A stretch of DNA of 37,433 nt from assembly GCA_023458215.1 (NCBI GenBank), contig JAEXAJ010000022.1, positions 1-37,433 on the forward strand. Direction: 5' to 3'. The position numbers and the translations under genes were made by a program. This document shows positions 1-8,148 of this stretch, piece by piece. Under the pieces are notes generated by a model. It made no database searches, was not told where the DNA came from, and was given only the letters and a program-made list of their open reading frames with translations. Position 1 is the first letter of the stretch. Each line of letters opens with the position of its first letter. This stretch comes from Bacteroidota bacterium (GTDB lineage: Bacteria; Bacteroidota; Bacteroidia; Bacteroidales; Bacteroidaceae).

Positions 1-80
1 TGAATATCGTTTCTCTTCATTGCAGCACGGAAAACGAAACGTCCGATACGTCCGAATCCATTAATACCTACTTTAATCAT
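1..80 (-). CDS. gap: Glyceraldehyde-3-phosphate dehydrogenase, N-terminal fragment (runs off window)
   Basis: Only the first 26 codons lie in the window; the gene continues leftward beyond base 1. The minus-strand translation begins MIKVGINGFGRIGR, the NAD-binding Rossmann start that is diagnostic of type I GAPDH, the glycolytic enzyme that converts glyceraldehyde 3-phosphate to 1,3-bisphosphoglycerate in the cytoplasm. The start codon is at 80-78. The gene is divergent from mscL, and a minus-strand TACTTTTG box at 168-161 is a plausible promoter. Confidence 0.93.
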   Translation of the reverse strand, partial: MIKVGINGFGRIGRFVFRAAMKRNDI

Positions 81-160
81 TTTGTTTAAACTTTTAAGGG
101 TTTTATAAAATTTGTTCAAATATCTCTCATGAGTAGTACATTTCCTTCTGAAATGCGCTG

Positions 161-188
161 CAAAAGTACGAAAATGTTTTTATATTTG
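161..188. promoter_or_regulatory. Divergent Bacteroides-type promoters for gap and mscL
   Basis: Two exact TAnnTTTG -7 boxes lie back to back: TACTTTTG on the minus strand (168-161, towards gap) and TATATTTG on the plus strand (181-188, towards mscL). The upstream -33 elements are weak; for mscL only GCTG at 157-160, 20 bases upstream. The boxes are 12 bases apart, so polymerase binding at one should hinder the other. Confidence 0.6.
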
Positions 189-218
189 TGAGAGAAATTA
201 CAATTAAATAATTGAAAA

Positions 219-656
219 ATGGGAAAAAGTACTTTTTTGCAAGATTTTAAAGCCTTCGCCATGAAGGGTAATGTAGTTGATATGGCCGTCGGTGTAATCA
301 TTGGCGGCGCGTTTGGTAAAATTGTGTCTTCTGTGGTTGCAGATGTGATAATGCCTGTTTTGGGCTTGCTGATTGGTGGTGTAAACTTTACAGATTTGAA
401 GTGGGTAATGAAGCCTGCCGAGGTAGTTGACGGAAAGGAGATTGCTGCTGTAACTCTAAACTATGGCAATTTCCTGCAAGTTACGTTTGACTTTCTCATT
501 ATCGCTTTCTCAATCTTTTTGTTCATCAAATTGATAACTCGTTTGACGGCGAAGAAAGAAGAAACTCCGGTTGCGCCTCCTGCACCGCCTGCTCCTTCAA
601 AAGAGGAAGTATTGTTGACGGAGATTCGGGATATATTGAAGGAGAAAGCATCCTGA
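219..656 (+). CDS. mscL: Large-conductance mechanosensitive channel MscL
   Basis: A 145-residue inner-membrane channel that opens on high membrane tension to release solutes during osmotic downshock. The N-terminal amphipathic helix and first membrane helix carry the family signature ([20 protein letters not shown], residues about 13-32). A second membrane helix lies at about 88-105, and the C-terminus has a Pro-rich linker followed by a charged helix that ends in EIRDILKEK, as is usual for the cytoplasmic helical bundle. Length is typical of the family. The ATG at 219 lies about 30 bases downstream of a TATATTTG box. It is transcribed alone, divergent from gap. Confidence 0.96.
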   Translation: MGKSTFLQDFKAFAMKGNVVDMAVGVIIGGAFGKIVSSVVADVIMPVLGLLIGGVNFTDLKWVMKPAEVVDGKEIAAVTLNYGNFLQVTFDFLIIAFSIFLFIKLITRLTAKKEETPVAPPAPPAPSKEEVLLTEIRDILKEKAS

Positions 657-705
657 TGACGGAGTTCATACAAAGTGCCTTTGGGGGATAAGTATTGCGT
701 TGGTT

Positions 706-789
706 TTGCCAATGCGATGGCAAACTTTTGCCACCGTATTGGCAAGACTTTGCCATCGAACTGGCAAGAGCTTGCCATTACCTTGGCAA
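706..789. repeat. Array of four 22-bp inverted-repeat units TTGCCA-N6-TGGCAA
   Basis: Four half-sites TTGCCA start at 706, 728, 750 and 772, and their partners TGGCAA start at 718, 740, 762 and 784, so the period is exactly 22 bases. The two arms are invariant, while the six-base loop (atgcga, ccgtat, tcgaac, ttacct) and the four-base linker differ in every unit. The array occupies most of the informative part of the 308-base mscL-guaA gap. Each unit can form a 6-bp hairpin. The remainder of the gap (790-900) shows nothing clear apart from the guaA promoter. Confidence 0.9.
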
Positions 790-894
790 GGTTCGGTAGT
801 TACTAAGGAATGTAGTTTGTCTAAGTTTAATCATCGCGCTTTGTACTTATTCGTAAGTAGCTTATTCTTAATATATAGATTTTTAGCCTTATTC

Positions 895-927
895 TTTCTG
901 TTATTTCCTTAGTTTTTTCTACTTTTG
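895..927 (+). promoter_or_regulatory. Predicted promoter of guaA
   Basis: TACTTTTG at 920-927 matches TAnnTTTG exactly, with TTTC at 895-898 standing in for the TTTG -33 element and a 21-base spacer. It lies about 37 bases upstream of the chosen guaA start. Confidence 0.6.
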
Positions 928-964
928 CACATCGTTTTTATTCCTACAAGACTAAATATTGTAT

Positions 965-2518
965 ATGCAAGAAAAGATTATTATTCTTGATTTCGGTTCA
1001 CAAACTACGCAACTTATCGGTCGTCGGGTTCGTGAACTGAATGTGTATTGTGAAATTGTGCCTTACAACAAATTCCCGCAGGGGGATAAGAGTGTGAAGG
1101 GAGTTATTCTTTCGGGCAGTCCATTCTCTGTTTATGATGAAAGTGCGTTTAAGATTGATTTGAATGAGATCCGTGGTAAATACCCCATTTTGGGTATCTG
1201 CTATGGTGCACAGTTCATTTCGTATACAAATGGTGGCAAGGTAGAACCTGCCGGTAGCCGTGAGTACGGACGGGCACACCTGAGTTCGTTTGATAAGAGT
1301 AATGTTCTTTTCGACGGTATAAAAGAAAATACCCAGGTATGGATGAGTCATGGTGATACGATTACCGCCATTCCCGCCAACTTTAAGACCATCGCTTCGA
1401 CGGATAAGGTAGCAATAGCCGCCTATCAGGTAGAAGGCGAACAGATATGGGGGGTACAATATCATCCCGAAGTGTTTCATTCGGAAGATGGCACACAGAT
1501 GTTGCGGAACTTTGTGGTGAATGTTTGCGGTTGCAAGCAAGACTGGAGCGCAGCTTCGTTTATTGAAACCACAGTGGCGGAGTTGAAAGAACAGCTGGGA
1601 GATGATAAAGTGGTGCTTGGCCTGAGTGGTGGCGTCGATTCATCGGTAGCCGCCGTATTGTTGAACCGTGCCATTGGCAAAAATCTGACGTGCATCTTCG
1701 TAGATCACGGCATGTTACGTAAGAATGAGTTTAAGAACGTGATGAACGACTATGCATGTCTTGGCTTGAACGTAATAGGTGTAGATGCCAGTGCGAAGTT
1801 CTTTGCCGAATTGGCAGGAGTATCGGAGCCGGAAGAAAAACGTAAGATTATAGGTAAAGGCTTTATCGATGTATTTGATGAAGAAGCCCATAAGATTAAA
1901 GATGTGAAATGGCTGGCACAAGGAACCATTTATCCCGATTGCATCGAGTCTCTTTCTATTACCGGTACCGTAATCAAGAGCCATCATAACGTAGGCGGTC
2001 TGCCAGAGAAGATGCACTTGCAGCTTTGCGAACCGCTACGGTTGCTGTTCAAGGATGAAGTGCGCCGTGTGGGACGTGAATTGGGTATGCCCGAACACTT
2101 GATTACCCGCCATCCTTTCCCGGGTCCGGGGTTGGCCGTACGTATCTTGGGTGATATCACTCCCGAGAAAGTACGCATTTTGCAAGATGCCGACGACATC
2201 TATATCCAAGGTTTGCGCGACTGGATGGTGAAGGATGCCAATGGAAATGAAACAGCCCTGTATCATCAGGTATGGCAAGCAGGCGTCATTTTGCTACCGG
2301 TGCAATCTGTAGGTGTAATGGGAGACGAGCGTACCTACGAGCGTGCCGTTGCCCTCCGTGCCGTAACCTCCACCGATGCCATGACCGCTGACTGGGCACA
2401 TCTTCCCTATGAGTTCCTGGGCAAAGTATCGAATGATATTATTAATAAGGTGAAAGGCGTAAACCGTGTAACCTACGATATTTCATCGAAACCGCCGGCA
2501 ACGATTGAGTGGGAGTGA
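965..2518 (+). CDS. guaA: GMP synthase (glutamine-hydrolysing)
   Basis: Converts XMP to GMP using ATP and glutamine in purine synthesis. The N-terminal class I glutamine amidotransferase domain has the nucleophile Cys in GICYGAQ, followed by the catalytic His/Glu in QYHPEVFH. The ATP-pyrophosphatase domain begins with the P-loop-like [12 protein letters not shown], and the C-terminal dimerisation domain ends canonically in [11 protein letters not shown]. At 517 residues it is full length. An in-frame TTG at 959 would add two residues (Met-Tyr), but the ATG at 965 gives [13 protein letters not shown], the expected start. It is transcribed alone, converging on the crp-like gene. Confidence 0.97.
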   Translation: MQEKIIILDFGSQTTQLIGRRVRELNVYCEIVPYNKFPQGDKSVKGVILSGSPFSVYDESAFKIDLNEIRGKYPILGICYGAQFISYTNGGKVEPAGSREYGRAHLSSFDKSNVLFDGIKENTQVWMSHGDTITAIPANFKTIASTDKVAIAAYQVEGEQIWGVQYHPEVFHSEDGTQMLRNFVVNVCGCKQDWSAASFIETTVAELKEQLGDDKVVLGLSGGVDSSVAAVLLNRAIGKNLTCIFVDHGMLRKNEFKNVMNDYACLGLNVIGVDASAKFFAELAGVSEPEEKRKIIGKGFIDVFDEEAHKIKDVKWLAQGTIYPDCIESLSITGTVIKSHHNVGGLPEKMHLQLCEPLRLLFKDEVRRVGRELGMPEHLITRHPFPGPGLAVRILGDITPEKVRILQDADDIYIQGLRDWMVKDANGNETALYHQVWQAGVILLPVQSVGVMGDERTYERAVALRAVTSTDAMTADWAHLPYEFLGKVSNDIINKVKGVNRVTYDISSKPPATIEWE

Positions 2519-2523
2519 GAGGA

Positions 2524-2609
2524 TAGTTATAAGTTATTAGTTATAAGTTATTTGTTATGAAGCGCAGCTATACATCAGCGAATAACTTATAACTAATAAC
2601 TTATAACTA
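2524..2609. terminator. 29-bp perfect inverted repeat between convergent guaA and crp-like gene
   Basis: The left arm 2524-2552 and right arm 2581-2609 are perfect reverse complements over 29 bases, with a 28-base loop. Each arm is itself two copies of the 14-base unit AGTTATAAGTTATT (one partly cut off). The position just after the guaA stop and overlapping the crp-like stop codon (2609-2607) suggests a bidirectional terminator or transcript-end stabiliser. It lacks the GC-rich stem and U-tract of a textbook terminator, so the role is inferred. Confidence 0.7.
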
Positions 2610-3269
2610 AATCAGCTTGCTTGCGTCCGGAATAAGAATTTCTCCCCGGTGCAGTTCCAATAATCCTTCTTCCTGCATTCCGTTGAGTGCTTTGGATACT
2701 CCCATGCGGGTATCGTTCACGATGAGCGCAAGATCCTCCATCTTTATCTTCAGGAGTTTTTCGCCGATGGGGCGCTCTATGTGATTCAATATAAAACCGG
2801 AGATACGCTTTTCCAAACTTTCTTCAGTCTTGCACCAAAGACGGGTGTTCAGACTCTGTGCTCGGTTGCTGATGACATTCATATAATTCAGACGGAATAT
2901 CTCATACTTAAATAATTCATTCATTACAAATGCTTTGCTGATGCTTACTGTATGTACTTCATCATGTGCCAGGTAGGTTGATACATAAGTTGTATTCATA
3001 CCGAACATAGATTGGGGCTCTAATAAGAGCGGGGCTTGTAAATACTCAGTAAAGCTGTATGAAGCATCTGAAGATAGGGTGATAGAGCTAACTTCACCTT
3101 TTAGAATGAATATGAACCGGTCACATGTGGTGCCTGCTTTCAGAATAACTTCTCCGGCCTTGTATTTGGCAAAGTGCAGTTTTACTTTACCTAATATGCA
3201 GGTTAAATCTTCTTGGGCTAATCCTTGAAATAGGGGTAATTGCAATAATGTATCGAACATTGTATTCAT
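2607..3269 (-). CDS. Crp/Fnr-family transcriptional regulator
   Basis: 220 residues from the preferred ATG at 3269: an N-terminal cyclic-nucleotide-binding beta-roll (about 15-120) and a C-terminal winged helix-turn-helix (about 150-215, including MEDLALIVNDTRMGVSKALN). The canonical cAMP-contacting FGE...R-T/S motif of Crp is not seen (SMFGMNTTY then HTVSISKA), and there is no N-terminal Cys cluster like Fnr, so the ligand is unknown. A longer reading frame starts at 3311, but a TACTTTTG promoter box at 3300-3293 lies inside it, which favours 3269. It is divergent from the amidohydrolase, and Crp-family regulators often act on such a neighbour; this is inference only. Confidence 0.85.
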   Translation of the reverse strand: MNTMFDTLLQLPLFQGLAQEDLTCILGKVKLHFAKYKAGEVILKAGTTCDRFIFILKGEVSSITLSSDASYSFTEYLQAPLLLEPQSMFGMNTTYVSTYLAHDEVHTVSISKAFVMNELFKYEIFRLNYMNVISNRAQSLNTRLWCKTEESLEKRISGFILNHIERPIGEKLLKIKMEDLALIVNDTRMGVSKALNGMQEEGLLELHRGEILIPDASKLI

Positions 3270-3292
3270 ATAGTTTCTTTTTCTAGTCCTAA

Positions 3293-3324
3293 CAAAAGTA
3301 GGTATTATCAAGGTGTATAGTAAA
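3293..3324 (-). promoter_or_regulatory. Predicted promoter of the Crp/Fnr-like gene
   Basis: On the minus strand TACTTTTG (3300-3293) is an exact -7 box, with TTTA (3324-3321) 20 bases upstream as a near-match to the -33 TTTG. The implied transcript start is about 15-20 bases upstream of the ATG at 3269. Confidence 0.5.
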
Positions 3325-3437
3325 CTCTTTGCCTCTCTTTTTGTTTTTTTTATTAATTCTTAAACGTGCTATTCATTCATAACCCTTTAGGAATTAGAGA
3401 AATTAATTCGTGTATCACTAAACAAGTATCATACATT

Positions 3438-4700
3438 ATGAGCCAGTTTACATTAATCAATGACGTTCAGATATTTGACGGAAAAAATGAGAAAACCATT
3501 CGAGGTAATGTCCTGATTGAAGGTAATCAGATAAAAGCTATATCAAAAGTTCCTACATTAACGGGGACTGATGGAAGTGTTGAGGTTATTGACGGTCAGG
3601 GTAAGTTTTTGATGCCCGGTCTTATCGATGCCCATTGGCATGCATATATGTCGTGCAATACCATGATGGATTTGCTGACAGCCGATGTGGCTTATACCCA
3701 ATTTAAAGCAGGGCGTGAAGCCGCTGCCACCTTGCTTCGGGGATTTACAACCATTCGCGATGCCGGTGGCCCGGTCTTTGGTTTGAAACGCGCCATTGAC
3801 GAAGAAATCATTGCCGGTCCAAGGATTTATCCCAGTGGCTCGCTTATTTCCCAGACTGGTGGTCACGGGGATTTCCGGGCTGTTTATGAAGAACCCCGTC
3901 CTTTTGACTGTTGTGGGTTGACGCATACCGAAGAGATAGGTGCTGCTATAATAGCCGATGGAGTAGAAGCTGTAACAGTTGCTGCCCGCAATAATCTTCG
4001 CTTAGGAGCCAGTCAGATAAAATTGATGACCGGGGGCGGAGTGGCTTCTTTGTACGACCGTCTGGAAGATACACAGTTTTTTGAGGAAGAAATTCATGCT
4101 GCTGTTAAAGCCGCAGAAGATGCAGGTACGTATGTGATGGTGCACGTGTATGTGCCTAAAGCTATCCGCAGAGCTATCCAAGCAGGAGTGAAGAGCATTG
4201 AACACGGACATTTGATAGATGAACCCACTATGGAGTTGATTGCTCAGAAAGATGTATGGCTCAGTATGCAACCTTTTACGTTAGAAGATAACCAGTTTCC
4301 TACGAAAGAACAGCAGGCTAAACATGAATTGGTAGTTCATGGAACGGATAGTACCTACCGGCTGGCAAAGAAATATCAGGTAAAAGTGGCGTGGGGAACG
4401 GATCTGCTATTTAACCCCGCCAACACGAAGAACCAGAACAAGGGAATTCTCAAGTTACAGCGATGGTTTAGTAATTTTGAAATCCTTAAGATGGTGACCC
4501 ATGATAATGCTGAACTTCTCTCCCTTTCGGGTATGAGAAATCCTTATCCGGGTAAATTAGGGGTTATTGAGGAAGGAGCTTTGGCCGATCTGATATTGGT
4601 AGATGGTGATGCCCTAAAGGATATCACTTTGTTGGGCGATCCGGAAAATAATTTTTTAATGATCATGAAGGATGGCAAGATATTTAAGAACAGTTTATAG
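3438..4700 (+). CDS. Metal-dependent amidohydrolase (imidazolonepropionase / Xaa-Pro carboxypeptidase-like)
   Basis: A 420-residue cytoplasmic member of the amidohydrolase superfamily. The HxH metal motif is in GLIDAHWHAY (His66, His68), a Lys that may be the carbamylated bridging ligand is in QIKLMTGGG, further metal His residues lie in VMVHVY and SIEHGHLID, and the catalytic Asp is in VAWGTDLLF. The pattern resembles the subgroup with imidazolonepropionase-like and Xaa-Pro-dipeptide hydrolases, but the substrate cannot be read from sequence. No signal peptide is seen. A GTG at 3366 would extend it by 24 residues with no family support; MSQFTLINDVQIFDG is the better start. It is divergent from the Crp-like regulator. 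Confidence 0.85.
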   Translation: MSQFTLINDVQIFDGKNEKTIRGNVLIEGNQIKAISKVPTLTGTDGSVEVIDGQGKFLMPGLIDAHWHAYMSCNTMMDLLTADVAYTQFKAGREAAATLLRGFTTIRDAGGPVFGLKRAIDEEIIAGPRIYPSGSLISQTGGHGDFRAVYEEPRPFDCCGLTHTEEIGAAIIADGVEAVTVAARNNLRLGASQIKLMTGGGVASLYDRLEDTQFFEEEIHAAVKAAEDAGTYVMVHVYVPKAIRRAIQAGVKSIEHGHLIDEPTMELIAQKDVWLSMQPFTLEDNQFPTKEQQAKHELVVHGTDSTYRLAKKYQVKVAWGTDLLFNPANTKNQNKGILKLQRWFSNFEILKMVTHDNAELLSLSGMRNPYPGKLGVIEEGALADLILVDGDALKDITLLGDPENNFLMIMKDGKIFKNSL

Positions 4701-4719
4701 CTTCAATCCTTAAAAAGCG

Positions 4720-4751
4720 TTTCGTAATTCTATATTTATTCATTATCTTTG
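4720..4751 (+). promoter_or_regulatory. Predicted promoter of marC
   Basis: TATCTTTG at 4744-4751 is an exact -7 box, and TTTC at 4720-4723 lies 20 bases upstream. An unusually good Shine-Dalgarno sequence for Bacteroides (AGGAGG, about 4761-4766) precedes the ATG at 4771. Confidence 0.65.
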
Positions 4752-4770
4752 CAGAAAAAAGGAGGAAAAT

Positions 4771-5370
4771 ATGTTATCAGCATTTAATTGGCAGCAAATG
4801 ACCAGCGCTTTTATTGTACTGTTTGCTGTAATAGATATTATTGGTTCTATCCCCATCATCATTAATTTGAAGGAAAAGGGGAAAGATGTGAACGCACTGA
4901 AGGCTACTTTGATATCGTTTGCTTTGCTAATAGGTTTCTTTTATGCAGGAGATATGATGCTGAAGCTGTTTCATGTGGATATCGAATCGTTTGCCGTTGC
5001 GGGCGCATTCGTCATCTTCCTTATGTCCCTGGAAATGATTCTTGATGTGGAAATCTTCAAGAACCAAGGGCCTATTAAGGAAGCTACATTAGTGCCGTTG
5101 GTATTTCCTCTCCTGGCCGGTGCAGGTGCTTTCACCACTTTGCTTTCCTTACGAGCCGAATATGCCAGCATCAATATTATCATTGCGTTAGTGCTGAATA
5201 TGATATGGGTGTATTTTGTAGTCAGCATGACCGGACGCGTAGAACGCTTCCTGGGTAAAGGCGGTATCTATATTATCCGTAAGTTCTTTGGTATTATTCT
5301 GTTGGCAATCGCTGTAAGGCTGTTTATGGCTAATATATCGTTATTGATCGATTCGTTTCAGAAACCTTGA
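4771..5370 (+). CDS. MarC-family integral membrane protein
   Basis: A 199-residue protein with about six hydrophobic membrane segments. The family traits are FAVIDIIGSIPIII near the N-terminus, a second half starting ATLVPLVFPLLAGAGAFTTL, and a terminal segment IRKFFGIILLAIAVRLFM. The function of MarC/YchE proteins is not established; the original link to multiple antibiotic resistance was withdrawn, and a small-solute transport role is only suggested. The start is supported by an AGGAGG ribosome-binding site five bases upstream. The 3' end overlaps the convergent rhomboid gene by 13 bases. Confidence 0.9.
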   Translation: MLSAFNWQQMTSAFIVLFAVIDIIGSIPIIINLKEKGKDVNALKATLISFALLIGFFYAGDMMLKLFHVDIESFAVAGAFVIFLMSLEMILDVEIFKNQGPIKEATLVPLVFPLLAGAGAFTTLLSLRAEYASINIIIALVLNMIWVYFVVSMTGRVERFLGKGGIYIIRKFFGIILLAIAVRLFMANISLLIDSFQKP

Positions 5371-6017
5371 TTCATTGAATTATCAACTTTAGGGGCTTCT
5401 TCGGTAGCCTCTATTTCTTCTTCATCTTCTCCTGCAAACGGGTCGGGGCGTTGCGGTCCTTGTCCCATAAATCCTATGGCGCAGAGTGTACCCGCAATAG
5501 CACCACTGAGGTGTCCTTCCCATGAAGTAGTCACTTTGGCAAACTGTGGGAACATATTCCAAATCAATCCGCCATACAGAAATGTAATCAATAGAGAGAT
5601 GGCGATAAGTGGTACATGCTTGCGCAGGATGCCACTAAAGAATAGGAAGAAAGCCAAACCGTAAATAATGCCGCTGGCACCGATATGCCATCCCGGCTTT
5701 CCTATAATAAAGGTAAGCAATCCACAACCTATCCAGATGGCAAAGAATATGTAGGAAGCAATATGTCTGTAAAAGTAGAATAAGCACCATGAAAGAAAGA
5801 ATAGTGGAATTGTATTTGCAAACAGGTGTTTGAAGCTACTATGTATCAATGGGTGTGCAAAAATACCGAATACACCGTGCTTCTGCATTGGATATACTCC
5901 CAGTCGTTTGAAGTCCCAGTCCATTCCGACTTCAAAAAACTTCAAAACATAGAGAATGAATAAAAGAAATAACGGGATAACTGCCGCAAGGGCCATTCGT
6001 CGTATATCAGGTTTCAT
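5358..6017 (-). CDS. Rhomboid-family intramembrane serine protease
   Basis: 219 residues with six or so membrane helices. It carries the catalytic dyad: Ser115 in GASGIIYGL (GxSG motif) and His169 in SWEGHLSGAIAG. Asn68 in KHLFANTIP matches the oxyanion-hole HxxxN region. Rhomboids cleave substrate transmembrane helices within the inner membrane; the substrate here is unknown. The C-terminal tail (about 188-219) is acidic and cytoplasmic in character (GEDEEEIEATEE). It overlaps marC by 13 bases at its 3' end. A minus-strand TAGTATTG (6056-6049) is one base off the promoter box. Confidence 0.92.
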   Translation of the reverse strand: MKPDIRRMALAAVIPLFLLFILYVLKFFEVGMDWDFKRLGVYPMQKHGVFGIFAHPLIHSSFKHLFANTIPLFFLSWCLFYFYRHIASYIFFAIWIGCGLLTFIIGKPGWHIGASGIIYGLAFFLFFSGILRKHVPLIAISLLITFLYGGLIWNMFPQFAKVTTSWEGHLSGAIAGTLCAIGFMGQGPQRPDPFAGEDEEEIEATEEAPKVDNSMNQGF

Positions 6018-6098
6018 ATATATAGTACGTGGGTTTGCTATTTTTGTACAATACTACGCATTATTTGCTTGAAAAACGAAAAAAAGCTGACTTTTTAT

Positions 6099-6128
6099 TT
6101 TGCCCTTAATCTTTAATTCGTATTTTTG
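6099..6128 (+). promoter_or_regulatory. Predicted promoter of the glycogen operon
   Basis: TTTG at 6099-6102, an 18-base spacer, then TATTTTTG at 6121-6128 give both promoter elements intact. The start codon at 6193 leaves a leader of roughly 57 bases. A second TATTTTTG at 6039-6046 lacks a well-placed -33 element. Confidence 0.7.
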
Positions 6129-6192
6129 GGCATCGCTACAGGCTATGTAGCGCATGATACCTGAATAATTAACCTTTAAATAATGCACAACT

Positions 6193-8133
6193 ATGAGTTA
6201 TTTACGATTTGACAAGACCCTGATGATCAATCTGGAAGAATCTTTGCCAAGGGAGATACTTCGGACCAATAAGTCGGGTGCCTATCATTGTACAACAATT
6301 GTAGATTGTAACACACGCAAATATCACGGTCTGTTGGTGATACCTGTCCCCAACCTGGATGATGAAAACCATGTGCTGCTATCTTCTTTGGATGAAACGG
6401 TAATTCAGCACGGTGCGGAGTTCAACCTGGGGTTGCATAAGTATCAGGGAGACCACTTTAGTCCTAATGGACATAAGTATATCCGTGAATTCGACTGTGA
6501 ACGTATCCCGGCAACTACTTACCGTGTAGGCGGAGTTATCCTCCGTAAAGAAAAAATTTTTGTACACCATGAGAACCGAATATTGATCCGTTATACCTTG
6601 GTCGATGCCCATTCGGCAACAACACTTCGGTTCCGCCCATTTCTGGCATTCCGTAGCGTACGCGAATATACGCACGAAAATGCACAGGCCAACCGTGATT
6701 ATCAATTGGTGGAGAACGGAATTAAGACTTGCTTGTATCCCGGTTATCCGGAACTATTCATGCAGATTAATAAGAAGAATGAATTCCACTTCCAGCCAGA
6801 CTGGTATCGTGGCATAGAGTATCGGAAAGAGCAAGAACGCGGTTATGATTTCAATGAAGACCTTTATGTACCCGGATATTTCGAGGTAGACATAAAGAAG
6901 GGGGAAAGCATTGTCTTCTCTGCCGGTATTTCAGAAATCTCTCCGCGTAAGTTGAAGCAAACCTTCGAAGCGGAAGTTACTGACCGTACTCCACGTGACA
7001 GCTTCTATCACTGTTTAAAGAACTCGGCACATCAGTTCCATAACAAACAGGGTGAGAATCATTATGTTCTTGCCGGTTATCCATGGTTCAAGTGTCGTGC
7101 ACGTGACTTATTCATCTCTTTGCCTGGATTAACGTTGGCTATTGATGAGCAGGACGAGTTTGAAGATGTGATGAAAACCGCTAGCAAGGCCATTCGCCAG
7201 TTTATAAATGGAGAACCATCTACTTATAAAATTTACGAGATGGAACATCCTGATGTGTTGCTTTGGGCCATTTGGGCTTTGCAGCAGTACGCTAAGGAAA
7301 CTTCTCGCGAACATTGCCGGGAAATGTATGGCGCTTTATTGGAAGAGATTATGGATTACATTCTCGACCGTAAACACGATAATCTTTTCTTGCACGAAAA
7401 CGGTTTGCTTTATACCAATGGAACGGAGAAAGCTGTGACTTGGATGAACTCAACTGCTAATGGACGTCCCGTCATACCCCGTACCGGATATATTGTAGAG
7501 GTGAATGCTTTGTGGTATAATGCACTTCGCTTTGTGGCCGATATGGTTCGCGAAGGCGGAAATACGATTCTAGCCGATAACCTCGATGCCCAGGCAAGTG
7601 TGACCGGAAAGTCTTTTGTAGAAACATTTCGCAACGAATATGGTTATTTATTTGATTATGTAGATGGCTATATGATGGACTGGAGTGTCAGACCGAACAT
7701 GATATTTGCAGTCGCTTTCGACTATTCCCCTTTGGATAGGGTGCAAAAGAAACAAGTGCTCGACATTGTAACGAAAGAACTGCTTACTCCGAAAGGCTTG
7801 CGTACTTTGAGTCCTAAGAGTGGCGGATACAATCCGAACTATGTCGGTCCTCAGATACAAAGAGATTATGCTTACCATCAAGGAACAGCTTGGCCTTGGC
7901 TTATGGGCTTCTATATGGAAGCATATCTGCGCATCTATAAAATGAGTGGTATATTATTCGTTGAAAGACAATTAATCGGTATGGAAGACGAAATGATACG
8001 CCATTGTATCGGAGCATTGCCCGAATTATTCGATGGTAACCCTCCATTTACCGGTCGAGGTGCGGTATCTTTTGCCATGAATACGGCAGAAATGCTGCGT
8101 ATTCTGAAGTTATTATCTAAGTATAATTTATAA
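6193..8133 (+). CDS. Glycogen debranching enzyme (amylo-alpha-1,6-glucosidase, GH133 type)
   Basis: 646 residues in two domains: a bacterial/archaeal debranching N-terminal beta-sandwich domain (about 15-240, with the typical opening TNKSGAYHCTTIVDCNTRKYH) and an (alpha/alpha)6 catalytic domain (about 285-640) containing GYPWFKCRARDLFISLPGLT, a Trp-rich core and QRDYAYHQGTAWPWLMG. It would hydrolyse alpha-1,6 branch points of glycogen in the cytoplasm; the separate 4-alpha-glucanotransferase domain of eukaryotic enzymes is absent. No signal peptide is present. It is the first gene of a three-gene operon; the next start lies 15 bases downstream. The family is confident; exact linkage activity is by homology. 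Confidence 0.93.
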   Translation: MSYLRFDKTLMINLEESLPREILRTNKSGAYHCTTIVDCNTRKYHGLLVIPVPNLDDENHVLLSSLDETVIQHGAEFNLGLHKYQGDHFSPNGHKYIREFDCERIPATTYRVGGVILRKEKIFVHHENRILIRYTLVDAHSATTLRFRPFLAFRSVREYTHENAQANRDYQLVENGIKTCLYPGYPELFMQINKKNEFHFQPDWYRGIEYRKEQERGYDFNEDLYVPGYFEVDIKKGESIVFSAGISEISPRKLKQTFEAEVTDRTPRDSFYHCLKNSAHQFHNKQGENHYVLAGYPWFKCRARDLFISLPGLTLAIDEQDEFEDVMKTASKAIRQFINGEPSTYKIYEMEHPDVLLWAIWALQQYAKETSREHCREMYGALLEEIMDYILDRKHDNLFLHENGLLYTNGTEKAVTWMNSTANGRPVIPRTGYIVEVNALWYNALRFVADMVREGGNTILADNLDAQASVTGKSFVETFRNEYGYLFDYVDGYMMDWSVRPNMIFAVAFDYSPLDRVQKKQVLDIVTKELLTPKGLRTLSPKSGGYNPNYVGPQIQRDYAYHQGTAWPWLMGFYMEAYLRIYKMSGILFVERQLIGMEDEMIRHCIGALPELFDGNPPFTGRGAVSFAMNTAEMLRILKLLSKYNL

Positions 8134-8148
8134 GAAGGAGGAACGAAG

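Noticed and set aside
706..789. CRISPR array
   Set aside because: The units are 22 bases with six-base loops and four-base linkers, so there is no spacer of useful length, and no cas genes are near.
526..912. Reading frames on both strands across the TTGCCA array (526-756 minus, 700-912 plus)
   Set aside because: They arise because the 22-bp repeat happens to be open in several frames; they overlap mscL or the guaA promoter and encode repeat-derived, non-family sequence.
3270..3311. Longer N-terminus for the Crp-like protein
   Set aside because: A good promoter box lies inside this extension and the added residues lack family character.
3366..3437. GTG start extending the amidohydrolase by 24 residues
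   Set aside because: The extra residues do not look like the family or a signal peptide, and an ATG fits better at 3438.
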